From contig NZ_JACCFG010000002.1 in the NCBI RefSeq assembly GCF_013416555.1, forward strand, positions 620,001-684,000: DNA of 64,000 nucleotides, in the 5' to 3' direction. This document shows, one piece after another, positions 19,535 to 26,715 of the stretch. How positions within the stretch are numbered: the first letter of the stretch is position 1; every line of letters begins with the position of its first letter. The stretch comes from Sphingomonas sp. R-74633 (GTDB lineage: Bacteria > Pseudomonadota > Alphaproteobacteria > Sphingomonadales > Sphingomonadaceae). The notes under the pieces were generated by a model, which saw only the letters and a program-made list of their open reading frames with translations, made no database searches and had not been told where the DNA came from. Position numbers and translations under genes: made by a program.

Positions 19535-20020
19535 ATGCGCACCCATATGCTCGCACTCGGCGCCGCCGCGGCGCTGTTCGTTTCCGCCGCCGCCACGGCC
19601 CGCAGCAGCCACGCCGTCGCCCCCATCGCCGCCGCCGACCCGACCGCCGACGTGATCGCCGGGCGCCAGGCGGCTTTCCTGCTCTCCGCCGCGCTGTTCG
19701 GCCAGATCAAGGCGGGCGTCGACCGCGGCGACGAACCCAAGACGCTGGGCTTTGCCGCACGCTCGCTCGCCGGCTGGGCCAAGGCTATCCCGGGCATGTT
19801 CCCCGCCGGCAGCACCGCCGCCAATTCCGAGGCGCTGCCGGTGATCTGGAGCGACCGTGCCGGCTTCGAGGCCAAGGCAGCGGACTATGCCGCGGCCGCG
19901 ACCAAGCTCGCCGATCTCGCCAAGGCCGGCGACAAGCCCGGCTTCGCGGCGCAGTTCGCCGTGGTCGGCGGCACGTGCAAGGCGTGCCACGACACCTATC
20001 GCAAGCCGCAGAGCCACTAG
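19535..20020 (+). CDS. class II cytochrome c (cytochrome c'-like)
   Basis: 161 aa. Signal peptide MRTHMLALGAAAALFVSAAA. A four-helix-bundle sequence ends with a C-terminal haem site CKACHDTYRKP, as in cytochromes c' and c-556. Periplasmic; the fold may carry electrons or bind NO, but the substrate cannot be told from sequence. ATG at 19535 with SD AGGGAGAAG 5 bp upstream. Confidence 0.9.
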   Translation: MRTHMLALGAAAALFVSAAATARSSHAVAPIAAADPTADVIAGRQAAFLLSAALFGQIKAGVDRGDEPKTLGFAARSLAGWAKAIPGMFPAGSTAANSEALPVIWSDRAGFEAKAADYAAAATKLADLAKAGDKPGFAAQFAVVGGTCKACHDTYRKPQSH

Positions 20021-20197
20021 ACGCGGCGCCGCTTCCGGCATCGCCGTCCCGGATCGGAACGCTGTCCCGCGCGTCCCGATCCGGCCCGGCGCCCGTTCAG
20101 CCTCCCGAAAGCGCCGCTTCGCGATTCTACGGAGCGGTGTTAACCATAATTGCTTGTGCACTGTCGCCCGGGGCAAGGGACGATGGTTCGGGGAGTA

Positions 20198-21163
20198 ATG
20201 CCGATGCACGATTGCATGAAACGCCGCCTGCTCTACGCATCGAGCCAGGCCTATCAGCCCGCCATGCTGGTCCAGGGCCGCAATGTCGGCTGGCTCGAGG
20301 CGCCCTTCGTCGTGCGCCGCGAAACCGCGCTTGGCCAGCGCCAGATCGACCAGGCACTGGTCGGCCGCACTGCCGAGGGCGTGGTCGTGGCATTCCGCGG
20401 CTCGCTTCCCCCCTTCTTCGGCAGCGCGCATGACGGCTGGGACGTCGTGCTCGACTGGCTGAACGATGCCTTTTCGCTGTGCATCGAGGATTCGCATTAT
20501 GGCGGCGGCGTACATTTCGGCTTTGCCGAATCGATGCGCCGGCTGTGGAGCGACGCGGGCTCGGGCCCCGGCGTGCGCACCGCGATCCAGGCGATGCTCG
20601 ACCAGAGCCTGCTCGACCGCAAGGCACGGCGCCATATCTTCGTGACCGGCCATTCGAAGGGCGGCGCGCTCGCCAACCTTGCCGCGATGCGCGCGGCGAG
20701 CGTCGGCGAATGGAGCGACGTGCCGGTGAGCGTGGCGACGATCGCCGCGGCGCGCGCCGGCAATGCCGATTTCGCCGCCAGCTATGACCGGACCCGCATC
20801 GCCTGCCTGCGCTACGAGATGCCGGGCGATGTCGTCCCCCATCTGCCGCTCAGCCCCAATACGCCGGGCTGGGCGCGCAAGATCGCGCGCGGCGTGTTCC
20901 CCAAGCTCGCCACGGGCGATTACCGCCCGGTCGGCCTGCTGGTGACGCCGCCGCCGGCGGTGAAGGCCGGGCATCAGGCCTGGGTCGGCTCGCGCCGCCC
21001 GGTGAAGCGCCTGCTCGACCGGCGCGGCATCGGCCTCGAGGCACTGACCCCGGCGATCCTGACCGCGCACGCCATCTGCCCGGGCAGCGGCTATGACCGG
21101 CTGATCTGCGACGGCGAAAGCCTGTGCGATCATGGCGAGGGCCGGGCGCGCAAGCGGGCCTGA
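20198..21163 (+). CDS. class 3 lipase-family hydrolase
   Basis: 321 aa from the ATG at 20198 (SD GGGGAG 3-8 bp before). Lipase_3 fold: VVVAFRGSLPPFFG is the oxyanion strand, FVTGHSKGGALANLAA the nucleophile elbow, followed by an Asp region (YEMPGDVVPHLP) and a His near the C-terminus. No signal peptide is evident. Substrate unknown, probably an acylglycerol or other ester. Confidence 0.85.
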   Translation: MPMHDCMKRRLLYASSQAYQPAMLVQGRNVGWLEAPFVVRRETALGQRQIDQALVGRTAEGVVVAFRGSLPPFFGSAHDGWDVVLDWLNDAFSLCIEDSHYGGGVHFGFAESMRRLWSDAGSGPGVRTAIQAMLDQSLLDRKARRHIFVTGHSKGGALANLAAMRAASVGEWSDVPVSVATIAAARAGNADFAASYDRTRIACLRYEMPGDVVPHLPLSPNTPGWARKIARGVFPKLATGDYRPVGLLVTPPPAVKAGHQAWVGSRRPVKRLLDRRGIGLEALTPAILTAHAICPGSGYDRLICDGESLCDHGEGRARKRA

Positions 21164-21244
21164 TCGGAGGGCCGGTTTCGGCGCCGAAAGTCACGAAAGT
21201 CACGACACTCACGCGCGGGCACGCGCGCGAGGGGCATGACGCGC

Positions 21245-21829
21245 TCACCATTCCTCATCCGCCTCGCCCAGCGGATCGGGCAGCGTCTGCGGCGGCTCGG
21301 GCTCATAATGCCGGGCAAGCAGCGGATCAGCCGGCTCGCCATTGTCGGCCAGCTCGTCCAGCAATGCATTGAAGCGGCCCCAGGCGCCCCGGCTCGGCGA
21401 ATTCGATGTCGCCTTCTTCGGGCGGAACCACTCGCTGCGCAGATGCTGGAGCAGGAACATCAGCAGCTTGTCCGAAGGCTCGCGGCTCTCGGCGACCAGC
21501 GCGCCATTCTTCCACAGCTCGCGCGTCGAACCATAGGTCGCCCGCTCGAACGCCAGCGCGGCGAGGCGCGAGACCGAGGCGAGCAGCGCATCGTCCCAGG
21601 CCCGCGCAAAGGCATCCGCATCGGCCCGGTGCCGCAACCGATAGGCCGAGCGCGCCGTGACGCCGGCGGCCTTGCAGGCGTCGGAAATGCAGCCGGTCTC
21701 GGCGAGCGCAGTGAGGAAGATCCGCTGGCGCTCGGCGGTCCAGCCGTCATGGCGGGGGCTGAGCGTTACCGGGATATAGTCCGCGAGCGGATCGGCCGGG
21801 GCTTCCGGCTGGATCGGCTGGTGGTGCAT
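21245..21829 (-). CDS. HTH protein resembling phage terminase small subunits
   Basis: 194 aa. The middle reads RQRIFLTALAETGCISDACKA then AGVTARSAYRLRHRADADAF, a homeodomain-like HTH as in terminase small subunits or helix-turn-helix of DNA-packaging proteins. No terminase large subunit or other phage gene is near, so it may be a domesticated relative conserved in this lineage. It lies directly left of the AT-rich ParA island but has normal GC-rich codon use. Confidence 0.55.
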   Translation of the reverse strand: MHHQPIQPEAPADPLADYIPVTLSPRHDGWTAERQRIFLTALAETGCISDACKAAGVTARSAYRLRHRADADAFARAWDDALLASVSRLAALAFERATYGSTRELWKNGALVAESREPSDKLLMFLLQHLRSEWFRPKKATSNSPSRGAWGRFNALLDELADNGEPADPLLARHYEPEPPQTLPDPLGEADEEW

Positions 21830-21871
21830 GGTGTCGACTCCTTCCTTGGTTTGAAGAGAGTCGGGCTAGAT

Positions 21872-21884
21872 AACCATATTGGTT
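21872..21884. promoter_or_regulatory. palindrome AACCATATTGGTT upstream of HTH gene
   Basis: A perfect 5-3-5 palindrome 42 bp upstream of the HTH gene start and 28 bp beyond the stop of the cyclase-like gene. It could be an operator for the HTH protein. Support is symmetry and position only. Confidence 0.3.
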
Positions 21885-21912
21885 CGTGTAGGACAGGGTG
21901 TTTCTGCCGTAC

Positions 21913-22578
21913 TCAAACTGCCGTTCGCATTTGTATCTCTTCCGGCAAATCGATCGCCGGAAAACAGAAGTTAATATAGCGGAACAACCATGCAATTTTT
22001 GAACGAATGCTCGCGTTCTCTGTCTTTAGCATAGGTCGAAATTTAAGCATGATATCATTTAGTTCAGCCTCCGATATCCCTGAGGCGAAATCAATGAACG
22101 GAAGACCATCATCGTCAAGTAGAAGTATATCTGAAATTTTCCCAGAAGGATAAATAAGGTCTAGCGTGTCCAAAGATATGATTATCCTAGGGTTCCTAGC
22201 AACAGCGCTCTCAAGCTGATATGCCTCAATTAATCCTTGACTAAATAATATAGTCTCGTCGTGGAAGTGCCTTCCATGACTCACACCCCCCCGGCATAGT
22301 ATCCCAGCCTTAAATAGATTTGCCTGCAATTCCTTGGACAGCACAAGAAATTGCTCAAGTTTTCCAGCCTCAGGATAAAATGGAGCCGCGACGACTATAC
22401 TGTCTGAGAACTGAGATATACGAGCCTCTGCGGCCTCCGCAATTGCTAGCGCCGCATGAATCGCACTTTTCAGACTAGGAAGGTGCATTTCCCCGGGAGC
22501 CGCGCTCTCGCAATCCCTTATAACAAGATCGCTAAATCCCAGTATATCTATAAACCCGACAAAGCTGAAACTGATCAC
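21913..22578 (-). CDS. class III nucleotidyl-cyclase-like protein of AT-rich island
   Basis: 221 aa. The order of motifs follows the class III adenylyl/guanylyl cyclase fold: FVGFIDILGFSDLV (first metal Asp, D11), ISQFSDSIVVAAP (second Asp position, D59), LCRGGVSHGRHFH (RxGxxxG loop, 96-102), then SQGLIEAYQLESAVARNPRI where cyclases have the G-x-x-V-N-x-A-x-R-L helix. The Asn/Arg transition-state residues are not clearly present, so it may bind a nucleotide without cyclising it. Overlaps the ParA gene by 4 bp. Codon use is AT-rich, unlike its neighbours. No membrane segment. Confidence 0.65.
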   Translation of the reverse strand: MISFSFVGFIDILGFSDLVIRDCESAAPGEMHLPSLKSAIHAALAIAEAAEARISQFSDSIVVAAPFYPEAGKLEQFLVLSKELQANLFKAGILCRGGVSHGRHFHDETILFSQGLIEAYQLESAVARNPRIIISLDTLDLIYPSGKISDILLLDDDGLPFIDFASGISEAELNDIMLKFRPMLKTENASIRSKIAWLFRYINFCFPAIDLPEEIQMRTAV

Positions 22579-23636
22579 AGTCGAAGATCCTCGACTTTGT
22601 TCGCGAGGTGCCCGAGTTCAGTTTTATATTTTTCCATACGATCCTGCGCTTGAGCCCAGACATTACCCTGCCACGGCACACCATCGTTGATTATTTTTGT
22701 ATCAGCCTTCTCGATTCCAAATACAGGTTTCCCGGTTTCTTGCATCAAGGGCGCGAGCCCGACAAAATCTGGAATCTTTGCAACAATGCAGTTTGCGGCC
22801 GTCATTCCTCCTGAAAGAGAGACGCCAGGGATAACATTATCGAGGACTGGTTTAAGTTTTTCCTCAAATCTTCCCGGCATTCTCGAAATCCAGAGATCAT
22901 AGCTTTTCTTTGGTTTACCACTCATCATTTTGAAGTTCTGGGATATTATCCCCAGGAATTCCGGGCGCCCGGGCCGAACTGGGAGGCCTTGCTCGATGAA
23001 GCTGGGAACTATCTGCTGGTGCTCAGATATCCATCGGTTAAGAAGTGTGGAAAGTGTTCCGATCGCTTGGACGTTAAAGCGGTCCGGCATCGATGGGACG
23101 AAGAACGCGTCGCATACCAGAAAACATGCCCTTGTAAGAGCGCCAGAACTTGGCCCCACGTCGATAAGAACAAAATCAATTTCATGCTTGGCAGCGAGCC
23201 GTTCGAAAAACGACCCTAGAGCAACGTAAGTACGCTTCTCATGAGTCTTATTCGAGAACCTTTGCGTGTGAGCCTCAGCCAACGAGTCTTCGATATCGCT
23301 TAAATTTACATCGCCCCGCAAAAGAAGGATGTTATCAGTAACGCTGATCAATTGGACGGTATCTACGTCAACCTCTGGCACGTCGCCGTCAATTCTTGGC
23401 CGCAATGCGTCTAGAATCGTCGATCCAGGAAGGGGCTGCGGTTCACCGGTTTCAGCCTCGGCCTCGTCAGCCTGCTGAATTACTTGGGAAATTAGAAGCT
23501 CTGTCAGATTGCACTGTGGATCGGCATCAATGACAAGAACCTTATTGCCCCTACTCGCAAGAAGATATGCAAGATTAAACGTCGTGGTAGTTTTTGAAAC
23601 CCCACCCTTATGATTATACAACGTTATAGCGTGCAT
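22575..23636 (-). CDS. ParA/MinD-type ATPase of AT-rich island
   Basis: 353 aa. Deviant Walker A NHKGGVSKTTTTFNLA (residues 8-23; Ser replaces the usual Gly before Lys). Next come the A' region VIDADPQCNLTELL and Walker B FVLIDVGPSSG (155-164), as in ParA/Soj partition ATPases. A 60-residue acidic insertion follows A' (AEAETGEPQPLPG region), and the C-terminal 150 residues are not typical ParA. No HTH, and no ParB or parS nearby. It is coupled (ATGA) to the cyclase-like gene, so the two act together. Low GC and AGA/ATA-type codons suggest recent transfer. Confidence 0.85.
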   Translation of the reverse strand: MHAITLYNHKGGVSKTTTTFNLAYLLASRGNKVLVIDADPQCNLTELLISQVIQQADEAEAETGEPQPLPGSTILDALRPRIDGDVPEVDVDTVQLISVTDNILLLRGDVNLSDIEDSLAEAHTQRFSNKTHEKRTYVALGSFFERLAAKHEIDFVLIDVGPSSGALTRACFLVCDAFFVPSMPDRFNVQAIGTLSTLLNRWISEHQQIVPSFIEQGLPVRPGRPEFLGIISQNFKMMSGKPKKSYDLWISRMPGRFEEKLKPVLDNVIPGVSLSGGMTAANCIVAKIPDFVGLAPLMQETGKPVFGIEKADTKIINDGVPWQGNVWAQAQDRMEKYKTELGHLANKVEDLRL

Positions 23637-23640
23637 GTTG

Positions 23641-23681
23641 CCCCCCGCAGGTAGATTGCTTACCTACTTATCTGCGAGGGG
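23641..23681. promoter_or_regulatory. 41-bp imperfect inverted repeat upstream of the ParA gene
   Basis: The outer arms CCCCCCGCAGGTA and the complement of TATCTGCGAGGGG pair at 11 of 13 positions. Inside, an AGGTA...TACCT dyad also occurs. It starts 4 bp before the ParA start codon and ends 13 bp past the nrdB stop. It could be an autoregulatory operator, a terminator for nrdB without a T-run, or the edge of the inserted segment. Confidence 0.5.
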
Positions 23682-23694
23682 TCTAAATTGGTAC

Positions 23695-24753
23695 TTACTC
23701 CGCCGCAATCCCCGCCTTCGAGAACATGTCCGGCCCGCCCTCGCCGGCGCCGTCCTCATTCGCCACCGGGGCCTTCGCCTTCTGGCGCTTGTCGAAGCTG
23801 TCCCAGACCTCGCCCCAATTGCCGCGGGTCGCTGCCTTCGAATATTCGGTCGCGCGGGTCTCGAAGAAATTGGCGTGCTCGACGCCGTTGAGCAGCGGGG
23901 CGAGCCAGGGGAGCGGGTGCTCCTCGATCATGTAGATCGGCTTGAGGCCGAGCTGGCCCAGGCGCCAGTCCGCGATGTAGCGGACGTACTTCTTGATCTC
24001 CTTGGGGGTCATGCCGTTGACCGGGCCCATCTCGAAGACGAGGTCGATGAACGCGTCCTCGATGCGCACGGTCTTCTGGCACATGTCGAGAATGTCGTCG
24101 CGGACCGACGGGGTGAGGCAGTTGCGCTCCTTGCAGAAGGCGTGGAACATCTTGATGATGCCCTCGCAGTGCAGGCTTTCGTCGCGCACCGACCAGGACA
24201 CGATCTGGCCCATGCCCTTCATCTTGTTGAAGCGCGGGAAGTTCATCAGCATCGCGAACGAGGCGAAGAGCTGCAGCCCCTCGGTGAAGCCGCCGAACAT
24301 GGCGAGCGTCTTGGCGATGTCCTCATCGGTGTCGACGCCGAAGGTGGCGAGATAGTCGTGCTTGTCCTTCATCTCCTTGTACTGGAGGAAGGCGGCATAT
24401 TCGGTCTCGGGCATGCCGATCGTGTCGAGCAGGTGCGAATAGGCGGCGATGTGGACCGTCTCCATGTTGCTGAACGCGGTCAGCATCATCTTGATCTCGG
24501 TCGGCTTGAACACGCGGCCATATTTCTCGTGGTAGCAATCCTGCACCTCGACATCGGCCTGGGTGAAGAAGCGGAAGATCTGGGTGAGCAGGTTGCGCTC
24601 ATGATCGGTGAGCTTCTGCGCCCAGTCGCGGCAATCCTCGCCGAGCGGCACTTCCTCGGGCAGCCAATGGATCTGCTGCTGGCGCTTCCAGAACTCGAAC
24701 GCCCAGGGATATTCGAAGGGCTTGTAGGTTTTGCGGGCTTCGAGAAGCGGCAT
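23695..24753 (-). CDS. nrdB: ribonucleoside-diphosphate reductase, small (radical) subunit
   Basis: 352 aa from the ATG at 24753 (MPLLEARKTYKPFEYPWAFE). Di-iron ferritin-like fold: acidic/His ligands in FTQADVEVQDCYHEKYG, NMETVHIAAYSHLL and RDESLHCEG. It holds the tyrosyl-radical cofactor needed by NrdA for dNTP synthesis. nrdA lies 2 kb upstream on the same strand but is separated by small genes, including one on the opposite strand, so they are probably separate transcripts. Confidence 0.95.
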   Translation of the reverse strand: MPLLEARKTYKPFEYPWAFEFWKRQQQIHWLPEEVPLGEDCRDWAQKLTDHERNLLTQIFRFFTQADVEVQDCYHEKYGRVFKPTEIKMMLTAFSNMETVHIAAYSHLLDTIGMPETEYAAFLQYKEMKDKHDYLATFGVDTDEDIAKTLAMFGGFTEGLQLFASFAMLMNFPRFNKMKGMGQIVSWSVRDESLHCEGIIKMFHAFCKERNCLTPSVRDDILDMCQKTVRIEDAFIDLVFEMGPVNGMTPKEIKKYVRYIADWRLGQLGLKPIYMIEEHPLPWLAPLLNGVEHANFFETRATEYSKAATRGNWGEVWDSFDKRQKAKAPVANEDGAGEGGPDMFSKAGIAAE

Positions 24754-24773
24754 GGGGATTACTCCGTGACGAA

Positions 24774-25277
24774 CTAGAGGATTTTGAAAGCGAAGAAGGC
24801 CAGGAACAACCCGACGAAGACCAAACCGGTGATGCGCATGGTACGGGCGTTTTCGAAGCCGGGAGCGACCAGGTAGCGCAGGCCGAGGAGCAGCCAGACG
24901 CCCGGCGTGACGATCTCGCTCCAGCGCGGCGCCTCGCCCAGCCCCAGCGCGGGCAGCGGCAAGGCGAGGCGAAGCACCAGCATGCCGAAGCACAGCATCA
25001 TGAACGGCAGCAACAGCACCAGCGGCAGGGCAAACCAGTTCTGCCGGGGATGCGCGGCCTGCGCCTCGAACTGGGCGAGCGTGGCGTCGATGCTGCGCAG
25101 CTCCTCGAAATAGCGGTCCGGATCGCCGGCGAGGCGCTCTGCGCGGCGCTGGCTGAGCCGGGCGACGCGCGCCTCCGGACCGAGCAGCGGTTCGAGTAGG
25201 CGGGAGACCAGCCAGCCGGCCACCAGGAACACGGCGCCGGCGACCAGCGCGGCGAGGAGGAAGGGAAGCGCGCTCAT
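24774..25277 (-). CDS. three-helix membrane protein in nrdB upstream cluster
   Basis: 167 aa. Membrane helices at about residues 4-26, 84-105 and 144-164; a charged helical segment between helix 1 and 2 (RLSQRRAERLAGDPDRYFEE) may be a coiled coil. It ends 20 bp before the nrdB start and starts inside the previous small gene (ATGA). Family not recognised. Confidence 0.65.
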   Translation of the reverse strand: MSALPFLLAALVAGAVFLVAGWLVSRLLEPLLGPEARVARLSQRRAERLAGDPDRYFEELRSIDATLAQFEAQAAHPRQNWFALPLVLLLPFMMLCFGMLVLRLALPLPALGLGEAPRWSEIVTPGVWLLLGLRYLVAPGFENARTMRITGLVFVGLFLAFFAFKIL

Positions 25278-25495
25278 ACCGCGCTTCCCACAAGCGTGAA
25301 TACCGCCGCGAAGCCGCCGAGGAACAGGCCGAGCGCGAAGAGCATCATGCCGGCGATGCGCAGCGCATAGCTCGTGGCCTCGCCCTCCGGCAGGCGGAGC
25401 AGGGCGCGCGCGGCTTCGGGCTTCACCAAGGTGGTGAGGCCCGCGGCACCCGCGGCTCCGGCAATGCCGGCCATCAAGGCGAGGCTGCGCGTCAT
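25274..25495 (-). CDS. small two-helix membrane protein
   Basis: 73 aa with an Ala/Gly-rich N-terminal helix (about 5-25) and a second helix (about 47-68). Both ends overlap neighbours by 4 bp (ATGA), so it is the middle gene of a coupled trio. No family recognised. Confidence 0.6.
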   Translation of the reverse strand: MTRSLALMAGIAGAAGAAGLTTLVKPEAARALLRLPEGEATSYALRIAGMMLFALGLFLGGFAAVFTLVGSAV

Positions 25496-25836
25496 TCGTG
25501 GTCGATCACCGTGGTGTCGCCGCGGCGGACGACGCGGTCGCGGTAGACGATTTTGGTCACCTTGGTCCCGCGATTGGCGCCGACGCCGAACACGCAGATG
25601 CCGAGGAAATAGCCGAAGTCGTACCAGCCGCCATTATTGGGCACGGCGTAGACGGCGACGTCGGGCGCGATCAGCGAGAGGAACCACGCGACCGGGAAGA
25701 TGAAGCCGTGCCACAGGCCGAGCAGGAAGCCGGGCGCCGCGGGCTCGACGGCGCTCGGCAGCTGCTTCGCGCAGGCGGCGAGCAGCAGGAAGGCGGCGAG
25801 GCCCAGCGTGCGGACGGGTGCGCGGAAGTGCTTCAT
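25492..25836 (-). CDS. putative lipoprotein
   Basis: 114 aa from the ATG at 25836, preceded by SD AAAGGGGGA. The N-terminus ends in the lipobox LLLAACAKQ, then a hydrophobic segment (GFLLGLWHGFIFPVAWFLSL) and a second (WYDFGYFLGICVFGV), with a basic tail. First gene of the coupled trio. Function unknown. Confidence 0.7.
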   Translation of the reverse strand: MKHFRAPVRTLGLAAFLLLAACAKQLPSAVEPAAPGFLLGLWHGFIFPVAWFLSLIAPDVAVYAVPNNGGWYDFGYFLGICVFGVGANRGTKVTKIVYRDRVVRRGDTTVIDHE

Positions 25837-25937
25837 GCGATCCCCCTTTCGGGTGAGTGACAGATGGTGCGCGGGCCTGCATCGTTTCGCCGCCGCGCGC
25901 GTTGTGCGTGCGAACCATTCCCCCAAGGAGAACGCAG

Positions 25938-26201
25938 ATGACCGACGCGAGTGCAATCCAGGAGCATATGGAAGTGATCGGCGCCGACGGCGTGCATGTC
26001 GGCACTGTCGACCATGTCGAGGGCGACCGGATCAAGCTGACCAAGAAGGACAGCGGCGCCGAGATCGAAGGCGCCGAGGGCTCGCATGCCGGGCACCATC
26101 ATTATGTCTCGATCGGCCTGGTCGCCGGCGTCGAGGGCGACAAGGTGCGCCTCTCGGCCAATGCGGACGTCGCGGTCGAGATCTTCGAGGAAGAGGCCTG
26201 A
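25938..26201 (+). CDS. DUF2171 protein
   Basis: 87 aa from the ATG at 25938 with SD AAGGAG. The two-strand repeat VIGADGVHVGTVDHVEGDRI plus IKLTKKDSG and HHHYVSIGLVAGVEGDKVRL is the PRC-barrel-like DUF2171 fold. Such proteins are common stress-associated small proteins. Role unknown. Divergent from the lipoprotein gene. Confidence 0.8.
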   Translation: MTDASAIQEHMEVIGADGVHVGTVDHVEGDRIKLTKKDSGAEIEGAEGSHAGHHHYVSIGLVAGVEGDKVRLSANADVAVEIFEEEA

Positions 26202-26210
26202 GCCGCGCTT

Positions 26211-26266
26211 TCCCTCTCCCATCGGGAGAGGGAGGGAGGCGCGCAGCGCCGGAAGGGTGAGGGCAG
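26211..26266 (+). repeat. REP-like repeat, copy A
   Basis: TCCCTCTCCC-ATC-GGGAGAGGGA forms a hairpin, followed by a second small hairpin GGCGC-GCA-GCGCC and then GGAAGGGTGAGGGCAG. It matches the reverse complement of 26651-26708 except inside the small hairpin loop region. It begins 9 bp past the DUF2171 stop and ends 6 bp from the DUF559 stop. Confidence 0.85.
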
Positions 26267-26272
26267 CGTCGT

Positions 26273-26650
26273 TCACGCAGCGGTGCCCTTTTCCTTGCCC
26301 GAAGCAAGTGCAGAGGAAACGGCAGCCAGCACGCCGTCGAGATTGCCGATCACATCGTCATTGGCGAAGCGGATCACACGGAGGCCCTCGGCAGCGATAA
26401 CCGCCGTGCGGGCAGCGTCGCGCTGCGCTGCATCGGCATGGGTATCGCCGTCCACTTCAATCACCAAAGCCTCCGAAAAGCATAGAATATCCGCAAAGAA
26501 CGGACCGACCGGAGCCTGATGCCGCCATTTGCGCGCCGGGAAGGCCTCACGCAGCGCCCGGAGCAACCGACGCTCGGGCTCGGGCGCCTCGCGCCAGAGC
26601 TGCCGCGCGCGAGGTACCGTTCCGATCGGTTGGTCCGCGTAAAGGCGCAT
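26273..26650 (-). CDS. DUF559 (PD-(D/E)xK-like) endonuclease-domain protein
   Basis: 125 aa, the usual size of free-standing DUF559 proteins. Nuclease core: FFADILCFSEALVIEVDGDT with D54, E65 and D67, then His71 and RVIRFANDDVIGN. This fold is shared with Vsr-type endonucleases. Its target is unknown. The start codon directly abuts a REP-like repeat, whose GGAAGGGTGAGGG acts as the only possible SD, and the stop is 6 bp from the inverted copy. The gene and repeats look like one unit inserted between DUF2171 and nrdA. Confidence 0.85.
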   Translation of the reverse strand: MRLYADQPIGTVPRARQLWREAPEPERRLLRALREAFPARKWRHQAPVGPFFADILCFSEALVIEVDGDTHADAAQRDAARTAVIAAEGLRVIRFANDDVIGNLDGVLAAVSSALASGKEKGTAA

Positions 26651-26708
26651 CTGCCCTCACCCTTCCGCCGCCTTTGGCGGCTCCCTCCCTCTCCCAAAGG
26701 GAGAGGGA
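26651..26708 (-). repeat. REP-like repeat, copy B (inverted to copy A)
   Basis: Read on the minus strand it is TCCCTCTCCC-TTT-GGGAGAGGGA, then the GCCGCC-AAA-GGCGGC hairpin and GGAAGGGTGAGGGCAG, ending exactly at the ATG of the DUF559 gene. Its other end is 7 bp from the nrdA stop codon, where the hairpin could also end nrdA transcription. Confidence 0.85.
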
Positions 26709-26715
26709 AATTAGC

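Noticed and set aside
19457..21133. Long minus-strand extension of the zinc-ribbon frame
   Set aside because: It runs antisense through the cytochrome c and lipase genes and lacks domain signals; only the last 87 codons look real.
21164..21244. Direct repeat GAAAGTCAC (two copies) after the lipase gene, as a CRISPR or attachment site
   Set aside because: Only two short copies with no spacers or integrase nearby; no CRISPR array is visible anywhere in the window.
21913..23636. Classic plasmid partition locus
   Set aside because: There is a ParA-like ATPase but no ParB, no parS-like repeats and no replication gene; the partner is a cyclase-like protein instead.
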